Counted from the stretch's first letter, positions 53,740-63,886 are shown. The stretch is 64,000 bases of DNA from Timema cristinae (GCA_039000515.1 JBCFYV010002255.1:19743921-19807920); one strand, 5' to 3'. Notes: generated by a model from the letters alone, not told the origin. A program made the numbers and translations.

Positions 53740-54530
53740 CAAATAAAGTAGTTTTATTTTTAATAGTACTACAACTTTACTATGATCATTTATTAGTATC
53801 CAAAATACCTGCATGAGATATGATCGAATTTAGAAATTTTTGCTTAATTAAAGTACCCTCAAATAATTTACATGGAAAAATGAGGGCTACCATTTTGCTT
53901 TTAATATTAATCAGTGCCTAGATACACATTTTAATCAAACCCGTTTGAGTGAATTTTGATTATATCCTTCTTTTTCTTTTCTTTTTTCCTTTCAGTAAGC
54001 TACTCTTAATTTTAGGGCTAGCTATCTGATTTTTTTTTTTAATCCTAGGAGAGAATTGTTAAAACCTCGTATACAAAGTCTGACTTAGACCGATCTGTAA
54101 AATTGTTTTGGTTCTAGGCTGAGATAAAGACAAACAGACAAACCGCATAGCGAAAAAGAATTTTTCGTTTCAGTGGGTCATTAAACGTCACCCCCTCGGT
54201 GGCGTAGTTGTCTAACGCGCTTGTCGTGTTGAGCTCGACTGTTGAGGACGGGGAGATTGAGGTTCGAATCTCGATCGGATGAACTGGGGGGTGGTTTTTC
54301 CTAAATGGTTTTTCACTATCCCTCCACGTAAATTTGGGTTCACTTCCTCTAATTCAACCTTCCCAATTCCTAATCCATTAGCGTAATGAGTACTTAAAAC
54401 GCATAACCCGAACGGGTAGTAAGACGCGGTGCTAAATAATAAATAATAATTAAACGTCAACATATCTCGAGTCCGATTATTTTGACGATCACATTTTTCT
54501 CTCTACGAGAGTTCAAGAGAAATTAAAAAC
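53740..54530 (+). repeat. Dispersed repeat L, copy 5, split by SINE-A
   Basis: AATAGTACTACAACTTTACT, AAAGTACCCTCAAATAATTT, AAGCTACTCTTAATTTTAGG, AAAGACAAACAGACAAACC and GGGTCATTAAACGTCA are on the left. GAGTCCGATTATTTTGACGA and AGAGAAATTAAAAACC are on the right of the insert. Confidence 0.75.
54191..54448 (+). mobile_element. SINE-A in repeat L, perfect 11-bp TSD
   Basis: Head CCCCCTCGGTGGCGTAGTTG, B box GGTTCGAATCTC, body and tail to AATAATAAATAAT. ATTAAACGTCA is repeated at 54180-54190 and 54449-54459, and the pre-insertion site is visible in repeat L copies 1 and 2. Confidence 0.95.
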
Positions 54531-55014
54531 CAACATAATATTGTTATTTATATTTGGATTGACAGTTGATACAAGAATAATATAGACAGTTGTATAAGTT
54601 ACCAAATCTACGATCATCAATCCACGAGTTTTTAAGTTGTTGCTTTTGACCTACAATTTTAATTTCGACAGCCGTAAGATGGAAATTGTGAAGTTTTTCA
54701 TAATCGATTCTAGGGAAGTCTACGTGTTATTTTTAAAGTCGCCTCTAAAGGTTCTTAGTATGACAATCAGATTATAACAATAAAACAAATGTATTTTAAT
54801 TGTCTAACGTCCACTGTTCTAATATACCTTGAACCATAATAAGACAACAATATATAATGCATTTGAAATGTATTTTTGTTTATGTCATTTTGCGAAAAAT
54901 ATGTAATGCACAAACCCCGCTATTGATGTATATAAACGTTTATTTTATATACACAGAGATGTATAGGCACACGACATACAAACCAACAATCTCTTGCAAA
55001 AAAGGCTATAGATA
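54531..55014. other. AT-rich DNA
   Basis: No supported feature. Confidence 0.4.
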
Positions 55015-55019
55015 TTATT

Positions 55020-55257
55020 ATTTATCACCACGTCTTACTACCCATTTGGATTGTACGCTTAAGTACTAATTATGCTAATGGGTTTGGAATAGGTAAGATT
55101 GTATTTAGAGGAAGTTAACCCGTATTTTCATGGAGGTAGAATGGAAAACAACCACACCCAGTTCACCCGACCAAGTTTTAAACCTCGATCTCCCTTTCCT
55201 TGGCAGTCTAGCTCAACACGATACCAGGGTGTTAGTAAATTACGCCACCTAGGCGGG
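55020..55257 (-). mobile_element. SINE-A with small body deletion
   Basis: The complement has CCCGCCTAGGTGGCGTAATT, an eroded B box (GGTTTAAAACTTG), and a body lacking about 10 bp around the TTAGGAAAAACC position. Tail at ACCACGTCTTAC. Confidence 0.82.
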
Positions 55258-55464
55258 TCATACGTAGATCTTAGAAATTTACCTATCTGATGTAAGAACA
55301 AATCCATTGATAAATAATCTTCATCAGTAGCAAAACAAATCATCCATACCCGTGGATAAATGGTTGGTTACACTAGCAAATCCAGTCTAGAAGATCATGG
55401 GTCGATGCTATTGAAGGTATGGTCCAATTTTCATAGGAAGAGATCCGAAAGTCAGATAGGTTAC

Positions 55465-55645
55465 CATATCTACATTCCGGTATTCATACGTAAAGTAATG
55501 TGATCTTCAACTGTTAATTTTGATAGATAGTATCAATATTTATAAAGTAAATCTAATATAGTTAAATAATATCTATTTTGTCCATAACAACATATGTTTG
55601 TATTTGCTAAAAGACCCTTCCTATGAAAATTTGAATGTATTTAAT
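55465..55645 (+). repeat. Dispersed repeat R, copy 6
   Basis: GGTATTCATACGTAAAGTAA, GTGATCTTCAACTGTTAATT, TTGATAGATAGTATCAATAT, ACATATGTTTGTATTTGCTA and CCTATGAAAATTTGAATGTA. Confidence 0.65.
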
Positions 55646-55734
55646 ATTTGTATACTAATTCATCCTATTATCAAGTTAGTATATTAAATAGGTGCACCAC
55701 GTATCGGGGGGAAATTGAACTAATCATCAAGCCT

Positions 55735-55895
55735 AACAAGTCTAAATTTTCCACTTATGAGGAGTTCGGAGTTCATATCCATCACCGATGTACTGTACCT
55801 TGGAAGTTGTTTACTAAATGGTTTCGAATACATCTTTACAAACAAATGTGGGTACATTTATTCTGAATTATACTTTACTCATATCTACCATATGT
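55735..55895 (+). mobile_element. SINE-C, degenerate
   Basis: B-box trace GGAGTTCATATCC, TAAATGGTTTCGA, AAATGTGGGTACATTTATTC and TTTACTCATATCTACC. Head weak. Confidence 0.5.
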
Positions 55896-55901
55896 GTGAA
55901 A

Positions 55902-56090
55902 AACCCCGCTTCTTTGAATGCAAGGTCTAAGGCATCACCTCGCAATAGACTTGTCTACCGATGACGGGGAGATCGAGAATCGATTTCCGGTCGGGTGTAC
56001 TGAGAGTGGTTTTCCCTGTTCTTTCACAAAATGTGGTCCATACCTCTAGGCTCAACCCTCCTCATCCTATCACATAGTTCAGTTTCACAT
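55902..56090 (+). mobile_element. SINE-C, 3'-truncated into a microsatellite
   Basis: Head CCCCGCTTCTTTGAATGCAA, B box AGAATCGATTTCC, body and CTCCTCATCCTATCACAT. The tail is replaced by the CATA microsatellite. Confidence 0.75.
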
Positions 56091-56103
56091 ACAATATTAT
56101 CAT

Positions 56104-56463
56104 CATACACATACATACATACATACATACATATCATACATACATACATACAATACATACATACATAACATACATACATACATACTACATACATATCATA
56201 CATACATACATACATACATACATAATACATAATAACTACATACATACATACATACATACATACTAATACATATACATACATACATAATACATACTACATA
56301 CATACATACATACATACATACATACTACATACATACATACATACATACATACATAATACATACATACATACATACATACATACATCACATACATACATAC
56401 ATAATACATACATACATACATAATACATACATACATACATACATTACATACATACATACATCA
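56104..56463. repeat. (CATA)n microsatellite, ~360 bp
   Basis: Tandem CATA units with small shifts. It produces two long tyrosine/methionine/cysteine/valine frames on the minus strand that are artefacts. Confidence 0.97.
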
Positions 56464-56530
56464 TATTACATAACTAATCACACCGTTCCATTGCGAGGTA
56501 GGCAAGAAACTGTGCGTATAGCTCAAAAAA

Positions 56531-56927
56531 CTACTCCGTACTTAATTCATCCTCACTAAATTTCATCACACTTGCACACATCCTTGCATACTCCCTTCGA
56601 TTCAATAACATCCGAGTCATACATGATATTTTATTCTCAAAACTCTTAATGTTTATCTTTTTGACACAATGGTATACCACATTTAGCCACGCCTTACATG
56701 GATAGTCTACCCCTTTCTTTTGATCCACATACTCTAGCTTCATATATTTGGTTCGTCAGTCGATACACACTCATCCTTTCAACATACCAAAACCAACGCA
56801 AGACACTTCTTTCACATTGACCTATTGGAGGAGTCCCTTTCAAATTACACTCCTTCAGCTCCCATTCATTACTGTCTCTGTCCATACGAGTTTTACCACA
56901 TAGACATCTCATTCCAACCGCATTCAC
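56531..56927 (-). pseudogene. LINE ORF2 C-terminal fragment, family 1
   Basis: The upstream frame holds TRMDRDSNEWELKECNLKG, then QCERSVLRWFWYVERMS and LTNQIYEARVCGSKERG. A frameshift leads into KAWLNVVYHCVKKINIKSFE and a final REYARMC. The series matches 33452-33700 and the C-terminus of insect non-LTR ORF2. No RT catalytic region is included. Better preserved than the other copy but disrupted. Confidence 0.75.
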
Positions 56928-57129
56928 CTAGCAAGTAAGTAGTAAATAGGCGCATATCCCCAACTGGTAGTAAAACCCGCTGAAAAAAAAAGGTTAAATG
57001 TGTTTGACTTGGCAGTAGAATGAGGTCCAAAAAAACTTCAAGGAGCAGAGTTGATGCTGTAGTATTAGACATACTTTCATAGAAAAAGTCAATCTGTAAG
57101 TAATTTTCTAAAACTATAATATTTAGTAG

Positions 57130-57341
57130 TTCTCGCTATGCGCAACTAAGCTATTGGGAGATGAACGAGGAAGGTAAGATTTATAAGAAATTTACCCTCA
57201 TTTGCAGGAAGGGAGAGTAAAAAAAGCTTTGATTAAAAAAATCACATCAATACACATAACTGGGATTCGAACCCCGATCATCGGCAGTAGAGAATATTGT
57301 GAGAGTGACGCCTTAGACTACTAAACCACCGAAGTGGGTTG
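57130..57341 (-). mobile_element. SINE-C copy
   Basis: The complement has CCCACTTCGGTGGTTTAGTA, B box GGGGTTCGAATCCC, body and a tail near GCGCATAGCGAGAAC. The extreme tail is lost. Confidence 0.75.
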
Positions 57342-57369
57342 ATGTGTTCGAATAACGAGTAGGTTTTTT

Positions 57370-57585
57370 TTTATCACCACGTCTTACTACCTATTCAAGT
57401 TATACGCATATATGATAAATACTCTCATAGTATAGGGATGAGTAAGATAGTATTTCAAAGATAATTCACCACATTTGCGTGGGAAGAGAATGGTAAACCA
57501 TTTAGGGAAAAACACCCTATGATTATTAAAACCCCAACATACCCAAATTATCAGCCCATTCTGACATTAGAGTGACACGTAACCG
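57370..57585 (-). mobile_element. SINE-C lacking most of the head
   Basis: The complement ends in tail ACCACGTCTTACTACC. The body is clear to GGTGTTTTTCCCTAAATGG, then decays. Confidence 0.68.
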
Positions 57586-57654
57586 TTCTAAAATTTATTC
57601 TTCTTATAAATATCTCATATTTAGTGAGAAATTTCAAATTTGATTTCTAATATA

Positions 57655-57772
57655 TCAAAGTTTTCTTCTTCCATCAAAACGTTTCTTAGATGGGAAGGAT
57701 GTGTCGAAGTTGAAGCGAAGAAGATTTGGAGTTTGCCTTCAACTTTAACATTTCTAAGCTTCACCCACACCT
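57655..57772. repeat. Dispersed repeat T, copy 1
   Basis: AAAACGTTTCTTAGATGGGA, GTTGAAGCGAAGAAGA, CTTCAACTTTAACATTTC and AAGCTTCACCCACACC. Matches 61258-61383. Partly self-complementary (GAAGTTGAAG / CTTCAACTT). Confidence 0.6.
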
Positions 57773-58114
57773 ATTAACAAGTAATTTAAAGGTTTGCTGA
57801 CGTTTGCATGCGCAGTTCTTACGTATACCCCCCTCCTCCTCAACCTTGATGGAAACCGGGATTATTTTAATTCTTCCCATAGTGTACTTGAGGCAGCTGG
57901 TGTAAGATGAACAATTGAAAACTCCCCTGCGTGTGACCGCCACAGAAACTTTAGTTCTGGTGCCGCAACAAGGGTTCCCACACTCCGACCCTTTAAACAT
58001 ACGTAAGCAAGACCCTTTTTCTTATTGATTTTTTGGTCTACCTAGCCTTAGGAACAGCTCTGCAGCTTTCCACACACATTTGTTCGCCACCTTGCACACA
58101 TATTCTCGCACCTT
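57773..58114. other. GC-richer unique stretch
   Basis: Contains a 79-codon minus-strand frame with several cysteines (57761-58000) but no recognisable domain or partner exon. I do not call a gene. Confidence 0.3.
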
Positions 58115-58215
58115 ACACTAGTAGTTCTGTGAACAGTAGACCTCGCTCCCTCCATGTTATTATCTACACTACAGTTCTTACTAGTAGTTATGTGAACAAT
58201 AGACCTCACTCAACT
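58115..58215. repeat. Two-copy tandem duplication
   Basis: ACTAGTAGTTCTGTGAACAG followed by TAGACCTCGCTC at about 58118 recurs as ACTAGTAGTTATGTGAACAA with TAGACCTCACTC about 60 bp later. Confidence 0.7.
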
Positions 58216-58284
58216 TTCTTGCCCTTACTACAGGCTTAAGATTCTCTTTGGATGTAAAGTGAAAATATCTCTCCTAATAACTTT

Positions 58285-58345
58285 AACCTTGGGGATGGGG
58301 AGTTCAGAGTTCGAAATCCAGCCGAGTGTATTGAAGTTTTTTTTG
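58285..58345 (+). mobile_element. SINE-C head fragment
   Basis: GATGGGGAGTTCAGAGTTCG and AAATCCAGCCGAGTGTATTG match the region around the C B box. It is followed by poly-T. Confidence 0.5.
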
Positions 58346-58391
58346 TGTTTTTTTTTTTTTTTTTTGCCTAGAGTCTCTGCAATCTAATTAT

Positions 58392-58592
58392 CATGTAAAG
58401 AAACCTTATCTGATAGAAAGAAAGGTTACCAAAACCAAATTTTAATGTATAGAACTTTATCTGATAACAAGAAAAGTATTTACAGTTCAATTTTTATGTG
58501 AAGAACCTTATCTGATAGAAATAAAAGTCACTATAGTCAAATTATCGTTGGAAGATCTTTATCTGAGAGACAGAAAAGTTACATATTCTTTC
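58392..58592. repeat. ~51-bp tandem repeat, almost 4 units
   Basis: Each unit carries a GAA-C-TTATCTGATAGAAAGAAA-type core and an A/T-rich linker; cores at about 58401, 58452, 58502 and 58554. No coding frame. Confidence 0.82.
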
Positions 58593-58760
58593 AAGTATTC
58601 CCACGTAAGTCGTTGGTCTACTACAGTCTCTTTTATTGATCAATCTCTATAAGATAACACTAATTATATAGTAAAATGTTATCAATGTTGACAGCAAAAA
58701 ATCAGTTTTTTATTTTTAAAAGGTGATTTTATTGAAAATTGGACTGTGTATTTCAGGTTA
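58593..58760 (+). repeat. Dispersed repeat R, copy 7
   Basis: AAGTATTCCCACGTAAGTCG, AAATGTTATCAATGTTGACA and GAAAATTGGACTGTGTATTT, with the AAAAGGTGATTTTATTG segment between. Confidence 0.65.
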
Positions 58761-59199
58761 TGAGTGGATATAGAATTTAAATTGTAATGTTGTATTTAAT
58801 AAAAATCAAGTTTCTTAAATAATTAAAAAATAAAGAAATACGGAACAGTTTAATATGAACTTAAGTTCAAAATAAATGAAATTGAGTGGAATCGCAGAGT
58901 AAGAGTTGGAAAGAAAAGAGAGATAAATAAAAATAAGGAAGAGAGAGAGATAAATAAAAATAAGATTATAGTTGTCAAGAGGATAAAAATATAAGAGAAG
59001 AGAAGAAATTAAGTAATAATAGGAAGAAGGAGATGAGAAAAGAGAGAAGACGAGAGATTATATTTCTGTCAAAGTTAGATAATTATATTTATGTGTCAAG
59101 GAGATAACTTTTTAATGAGAGGTTTTGAAGTTTCGTCTATATTTCATATGTATAAAAAAAAATCTAAACAAAACGAAGGTAACGGAGTTAGATACATTT
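58761..59199. other. Purine-rich AT DNA
   Basis: 58900-59060 is strongly A/G biased, with repeated GATAAATAAAAATAAG-type runs. No gene seen. Confidence 0.45.
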
Positions 59200-59398
59200 C
59201 TGGTCTGGTTTTCTGCTAACGGTAAGGTCAGGCTTCAAAGTTTGGTCCGAGTGTATTGAGTTTTTTCCCCCTCTAACTATTTCTCCACTTTTTTCATGCA
59301 AATTCAGGTACATATCTTCTAAATGTTTACATGTCTCACCTCTAACTCACTCATGTGGATGCATGAATAACCCGGACAGATTGTAAGTCACAGAACAT
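59200..59398 (+). mobile_element. SINE-C, degenerate
   Basis: GGTCCGAGTGTATTGAG, CATGCAAATTCAGGTACATA, CTCACCTCTAACTCA and ATAACCCGGACAGATTGTAA follow the C order. Head poor. Confidence 0.62.
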
Positions 59399-59419
59399 GG
59401 CAAGGACAGAAACCTAATG

Positions 59420-59639
59420 TTATTATTATTATTATATCAGCACCGCGTCTTACTACCCGTTCGGGTTACACGCACTTACGCTAATGTGTAATGGTAGGGT
59501 GATTGTGAGATGAAATGGAGGACCTACAGTTTAACGTGGGATACGAACCACGGTGGAGGCCTGGCATTCCACACATTCACAAGTTGTGATTAATACACGT
59601 CTTGTCAGAGGGAAGGAAGGGTTTGGCAATCAGATAATT
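59420..59639 (-). mobile_element. SINE-B, 5'-truncated, perfect 12-bp TSD
   Basis: The complement starts within the body (ATTATCTGATTGCCAAACCC), keeps the GTGTATTAATCACAAC segment and ends in the tail and TAA repeats. AGAAACCTAATG is repeated at 59408-59419 and 59640-59651. The tRNA head was never copied. Confidence 0.93.
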
Positions 59640-59748
59640 AGAAACCTAATGGTCCATGGGGTATGCATGGTGTGGGGGTCATTCAATTTTACCATACCCG
59701 GGACTGTTTTTGTTGAAATCAAAACACAGCATTGTATTATGGTCTAGT

Positions 59749-60038
59749 TGGTGACATGGTGGTCTAGGGGTAAGGTGTCGGACTTCTATGATGGTGGTCC
59801 GGGGTTCAATCCTTTCGGTCCCGGCAAAGATTTATCTGATTGCCAAACCCTTCCTTCACCTCTGACAAGACGTGTATTAATCACAACTCGTGAATGTGAG
59901 GAATGCCAGGCCTACGCCGTGGTTCGGATTCCACGTTAAACTGTAGGTCCTCCATTTCATCTCACAATCGCCCTACCATTACACATTAGCGTAGGTGCGT
60001 ATAACCGAACGGGTAGTAAGACGCGGTGCTAATATTAA
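59749..60038 (+). mobile_element. SINE-B, long subfamily, perfect 14-bp TSD
   Basis: Head TGGTGACATGGTGGTCTAGG, B box GGGGTTCAATCC, body and tail. TATTATGGTCTAGT is repeated at 59735-59748 and 60039-60052. It lies about 100 bp from the truncated copy in opposite orientation. Confidence 0.94.
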
Positions 60039-60313
60039 TATTATGGTCTAGTAACGACATTACAACGCTCCTGGGTAAAACGGGGTGGATGGGGCTTGGT
60101 ACAAACAGTATTTGCGCTTTAAGTGAAAGTTCCTTTCAATATATAATCTAAAAGTCTGATTTTATTTATTTGTAAGATTTCACACTTGAATTCTATGGCC
60201 TTAAAAAACAGATTAACCTTGCTTATATTTATGTTGAAGTTACGAGCGTGAGCTTATTCTTAAAGGTGAGAATATAATTGAATGTATCTATAATCTTCTC
60301 TTATGATGAAATG

Positions 60314-60655
60314 GAGGTGAACGCTAGAAAAGGTTAGTATTTTTCGCAGTTTTTACAGCAAAACTTTTTTTTTTGGCGAAAAGAAATCAAATATTTATTC
60401 AGTAGAAACATAAAGTTTAATTATTTTTTTCACATGGTGACATCAACATTGTTGAATATCTGTGAGTGTGTCCTAAAATTTTGTCTTCATTTAACAAGTT
60501 GCTCATCTAATGCTAATATGCTCATTACAGATATTCAACAGCTGTTTAGGTCACTATGTGAAATATATTAAACTATGTTTATACTGAAAAAATATTAAAT
60601 TTATGTTGACCCAAAAATATGTTTTTCTTACGTCTCCTGCACTCTCTCCTTAAAA
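60314..60655. mobile_element. Palindromic element 'P', copy 5
   Basis: AGAAAAGGTTAGTATTTTTC, CAGTTTTTACAGCAAAAC and ATGGTGACATCAACATTGTT on the left. ATATTCAACAGCTGTTTAGG, CACTATGTGAAATATATTAA and the AAAAATATGTTTTTC end on the right. Arms of at least 130 bp. Confidence 0.72.
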
Positions 60656-61257
60656 CATAGCATACTTGAAATTTCTATGTCTTAAATACGATTGATCACG
60701 TGGTTGTTTCACACGCATAAAGAAATATTGTGTTGGACAAATCAAAGTTTTTATATATGTATTTTTTTAAATCTTACTTATATGAATAATGAAAGAAGGA
60801 AGAAGGTGTCTAAGCTAATTTTTACTAAAATTAAATTTTAATTATTTAACCCAGAATAAAAAAACTTTTGAAAGTAATTAATATTGAACGCATCAATAGG
60901 GGCACGCTTTTAAAATGAGAAGTAAAGTCTAAACAAATTTTGAAACATGTTAAGCAAATCCAAAGCCAAAATTTAAGACAAGGTTTTTGTTGTTCTCAAA
61001 TAGCAGTACATGTAATTTATAATTTATACAGTAAATGCATCCAAATATAAAGAAATATTTAGAGAAAAATAGATCACACTATATTATTTTATGTGGACGT
61101 AAATTAGTGTATCTATGCTTACGTTATAGGACTTATAGATGTCATTTAATCCCTAGTCGATGTTGAAATATTCTTTAGTAGCTGTTATTAAATTATTAAA
61201 TGTTGAAATATGTCATATTTAAGTAATACAGTATATTCCTAATCTGATCATAATATA
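60656..61257. other. AT-rich DNA
   Basis: No supported feature. Confidence 0.4.
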
Positions 61258-61383
61258 TAGAAATTTTCTTCTTCTTTCGAAATGTTTCCAAGATACGAAG
61301 GTTATTGTGGGTGTTGAAGTCAAAGCGAAGGAGAACTGACCACCAACTTCAACTTCGACATTTCAAAGCTTCATACATCCTTA
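61258..61383. repeat. Dispersed repeat T, copy 2
   Basis: GAAATGTTTCCAAGATACGA, GTTGAAGTCAAAGCGAAGG, CCAACTTCAACTTCGACATT and TCAAAGCTTCATACATCC. Same order as 57655-57772. Confidence 0.6.
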
Positions 61384-62224
61384 AAAATCATAAAGAAAAG
61401 TACTATATCCGTTTGACGGGTAATAAAACGAAAGGAAGAAAAATACACGGTGGAAACTAATTATTTCTACCTCCCACGTGAAATTCATTCGATCAAATTA
61501 AAGGGAGGGGAGAGAAAAAAAAATCAATGTACTGCTTTTTTTTTTTTCAAATGTCTATTCCTAGGTTTTACGGACTTGTGGGAACGTATTCAGTGTCCAA
61601 CTATTTTTAGAAATACTCTCTCTAAAACCCAAACCCTTTTTCTATCTCCCAATTAATCAGGCTCGCCATTGACTTCGTTAGTGAGTTAGGCCCTCCTGGC
61701 TTCACCCCACCATTCTGGCAACCTTTAAATAAATTGTAATGAAGAAGGGGAAGAGCAAATTGTGGCAGGTAGGGGGAGGCGGATATTTTCACTGAGAACA
61801 TTTTGATGTATAAATTCGCACCTCAAGTAATCCATTTGCAGAGGGGGAAGATATTTTTTCAGCTATGCAGAAGGGAAATTTTGTTGAATAAGATAATGGG
61901 TCTGGTAGAGAAAGAGAGAAGAGAGACGGTAATGATTTTGACACAGTCGCTATCAAACACAAAAATAAGAGGAGTGGAAGAGTGTTTTTTACTAAGCTTC
62001 ACAATTTGTATTTATAAAACAGATCTGTTTAGAAATGTTGTGACGTTTCAGATACACCCAGCTTGATGTTCATTAAATAACTCTACTCATGTGTTGCGGT
62101 AAGTGATTTATATTCCAAATTTTTGGTTTTTGCTTCTATTGAGTTTCATGTGGCCTTAATTAATTAATTAAATTAAAATGGAGAGTGGCGAAGGTTGTAT
62201 AGTGATGATATACATACTCTGTAC
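61384..62224. other. Unique DNA
   Basis: Short frames of 68 and 87 codons (61450, 61803) show no recognised domain. Nothing supported. Confidence 0.4.
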
Positions 62225-62405
62225 TACTCACAAGAAATTGCTAGGATTTCCAAATCTCGCAGGCTACGGCGGGCAGGACATGAATCGTAAATGTAAGGCT
62301 CTAGAATCGTGTTCAAGCTATTGATTGGTAAAGCCGATGGGAAGAGACCATAAGGAAGACCTTTGTGGACGAATTTGGGAGATTAACATTATAACGGACG
62401 TGAAA
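62225..62405 (+). pseudogene. LINE ORF2 C-terminal fragment, family 2
   Basis: The plus-strand translation gives SRRLRRAGHE, then after frame changes KADGKRP, GRPLWTNLGD and DVKEIGCNEVG. This is the RxGH ... GKRPxGRP ... motif series near the end of insect non-LTR ORF2. It is homologous to the end of 39640-40320. Stops and shifts show decay. It leads directly into the minisatellite. Confidence 0.72.
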
Positions 62406-62820
62406 GAGATAGGATGTAATGAGGTGGGTTGAATAGAACTAGCTCAAGATAGGGATAGAGTGTAATGAGGTGGATTGAATAGAACTAGCTCAATATAGGG
62501 ATAGAGTGTAATGAGGTGGACTGGATGGAACTAGCTCAAGTTAGGGATAGGTTGTAATGAGGTGGACTGGATGGAACTAGCTCAAGTTAGGGATAGGGTG
62601 TAATAGGTGGACTGGATGGAACTAGCTCAAGATGGGGTGTAATGAGGTGGATTGGATATAACTAGCTCAAGATGGGGATAGGGTGTAAAGAGGTAGACTG
62701 GATATAACTAGCTCAAGATGGTGATAGGTTGTAATGAGGTGGACTGGATGGAACTAGCTCAAGTTAGGGATAGGTTGTAATGAGGTGGACTGGATTGAAT
62801 CTATACTATCCAGATGGGGA
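62405..62820. repeat. 46-bp minisatellite derived from a LINE C-terminus
   Basis: About nine units of GTGTAATGAGGTGGATTGAA followed by TAGAACTAGCTCAAGATAGG and GATAGA, with two shortened units. In one frame the unit encodes NEVDxIELAQDRDRV, the terminal motif of the adjoining LINE fragment. 46 is not a multiple of 3, so the frame changes in each unit and the array is not coding. Confidence 0.88.
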
Positions 62821-63602
62821 TAGGTGGCGTACTTTCAACTGTCCAATTCCGAATGCCATAGAGTAAGTAATTACGTCCTTAACAGAAAGAGTCATTATAC
62901 CTATGTTTAGGGTTTATTTATTACCTTCTCATACAGAGAACAGTATTGTAATCGCTAGCATTTTCATCCTAGTAATTATGATATGATAATCGACGCACTG
63001 ATACTCAGAAACATGAGTATTACGATTATATGTGTACCCGGAGCTACAACCGAAATGTTTTGATGGATTTAGTTGTAGTTATTTAGATGGTGTATGATTG
63101 TGCCTCAAATTAAATAAATATTTTAATTCTAATTCTATTATTATATATTATTGATGACTGATTTAAAAAAAGAGAGTTTTGACTTAATCAATAACATCGT
63201 AGCAATATTCTCTTAAGAGTGTATACTAAATAGCGTAGAAAGAAAAATTGTCTATGGGAGAGGGGTTAGGGCGGTGTTTGCTAGAAAATGTTACTTATAC
63301 CTTTAGCCAATAAATATTTGTATACGTATCTATGAACCCCCCTCTAAGAAGGGTCCATCAAACTCCAGGGAAGGTCTTGACTCATCTATCTCACTTTCTA
63401 TACCTTCAAGAATAGTAATTACTAATTTTGGAAAATGCGAACAATTTTAATTCAATAATTAAACTGTATTAACAAAATAGGGGTTTGTTTGTCTGTCTGT
63501 CATGAACCCTGTGAAATATCAACCTCTCTCCCGCAAAGGGTTGAAATTTTAAAACTAGTAACCCATGTGTACGATAGTATGCATCTCGAAACAGTAATTT
63601 AA
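62821..63602. other. AT-rich DNA
   Basis: TTTGTTTGTCTGTCTGTCATG at about 63484 and ATTGATGACTGATTTAAAAA at about 63151 resemble pieces of repeat L. No gene. Confidence 0.4.
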
Positions 63603-63610
63603 TCATTTTG

Positions 63611-63886
63611 ACCCGCCTCGGTGAAGTAGTTGGCTAACGCGCTAGTCGTGTTGAGCTCGACTGCTGAGGACGGGGAGATCGAGATTCGAATATCGGTCGG
63701 GTGAACTGGGAGGGGTTTTTCCTAAATTGTTTTTCCACTCTCCCTCCACACAAATGCGGGTTCACTTCCTCTAATTCAACCCTCCCAATTCTTAATCCTT
63801 TAGCGTAATTAGTACTTAAGCATAAACCTGAACGGTTAGTAAGACCGTGGTAATATAATAATAATAATATAATAATAATATATATT
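63611..63886 (+). mobile_element. SINE-A copy
   Basis: Near-consensus head ACCCGCCTCGGTGAAGTAGT, B box AGATTCGAATATC, body, tail TGAACGGTTAGTAAGACCG and a TAA/TATA tract. TCATTTTG is repeated at 63603-63610 and 63887-63894. Confidence 0.9.

Noticed and set aside
56024..56457. 85- and 64-codon frames made of Met-Tyr-Val-Cys repeats
   Set aside because: They are translations of the CATA microsatellite.
57761..58000. Cysteine-containing 79-codon frame, considered as a small secreted protein
   Set aside because: No signal peptide, no regular cysteine pattern, no splice context and no second copy.
62405..62820. CRISPR-like array or coding repeat protein
   Set aside because: Units are directly adjacent with no unique spacers. 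The 46-bp period breaks any reading frame, and the genome context is animal.
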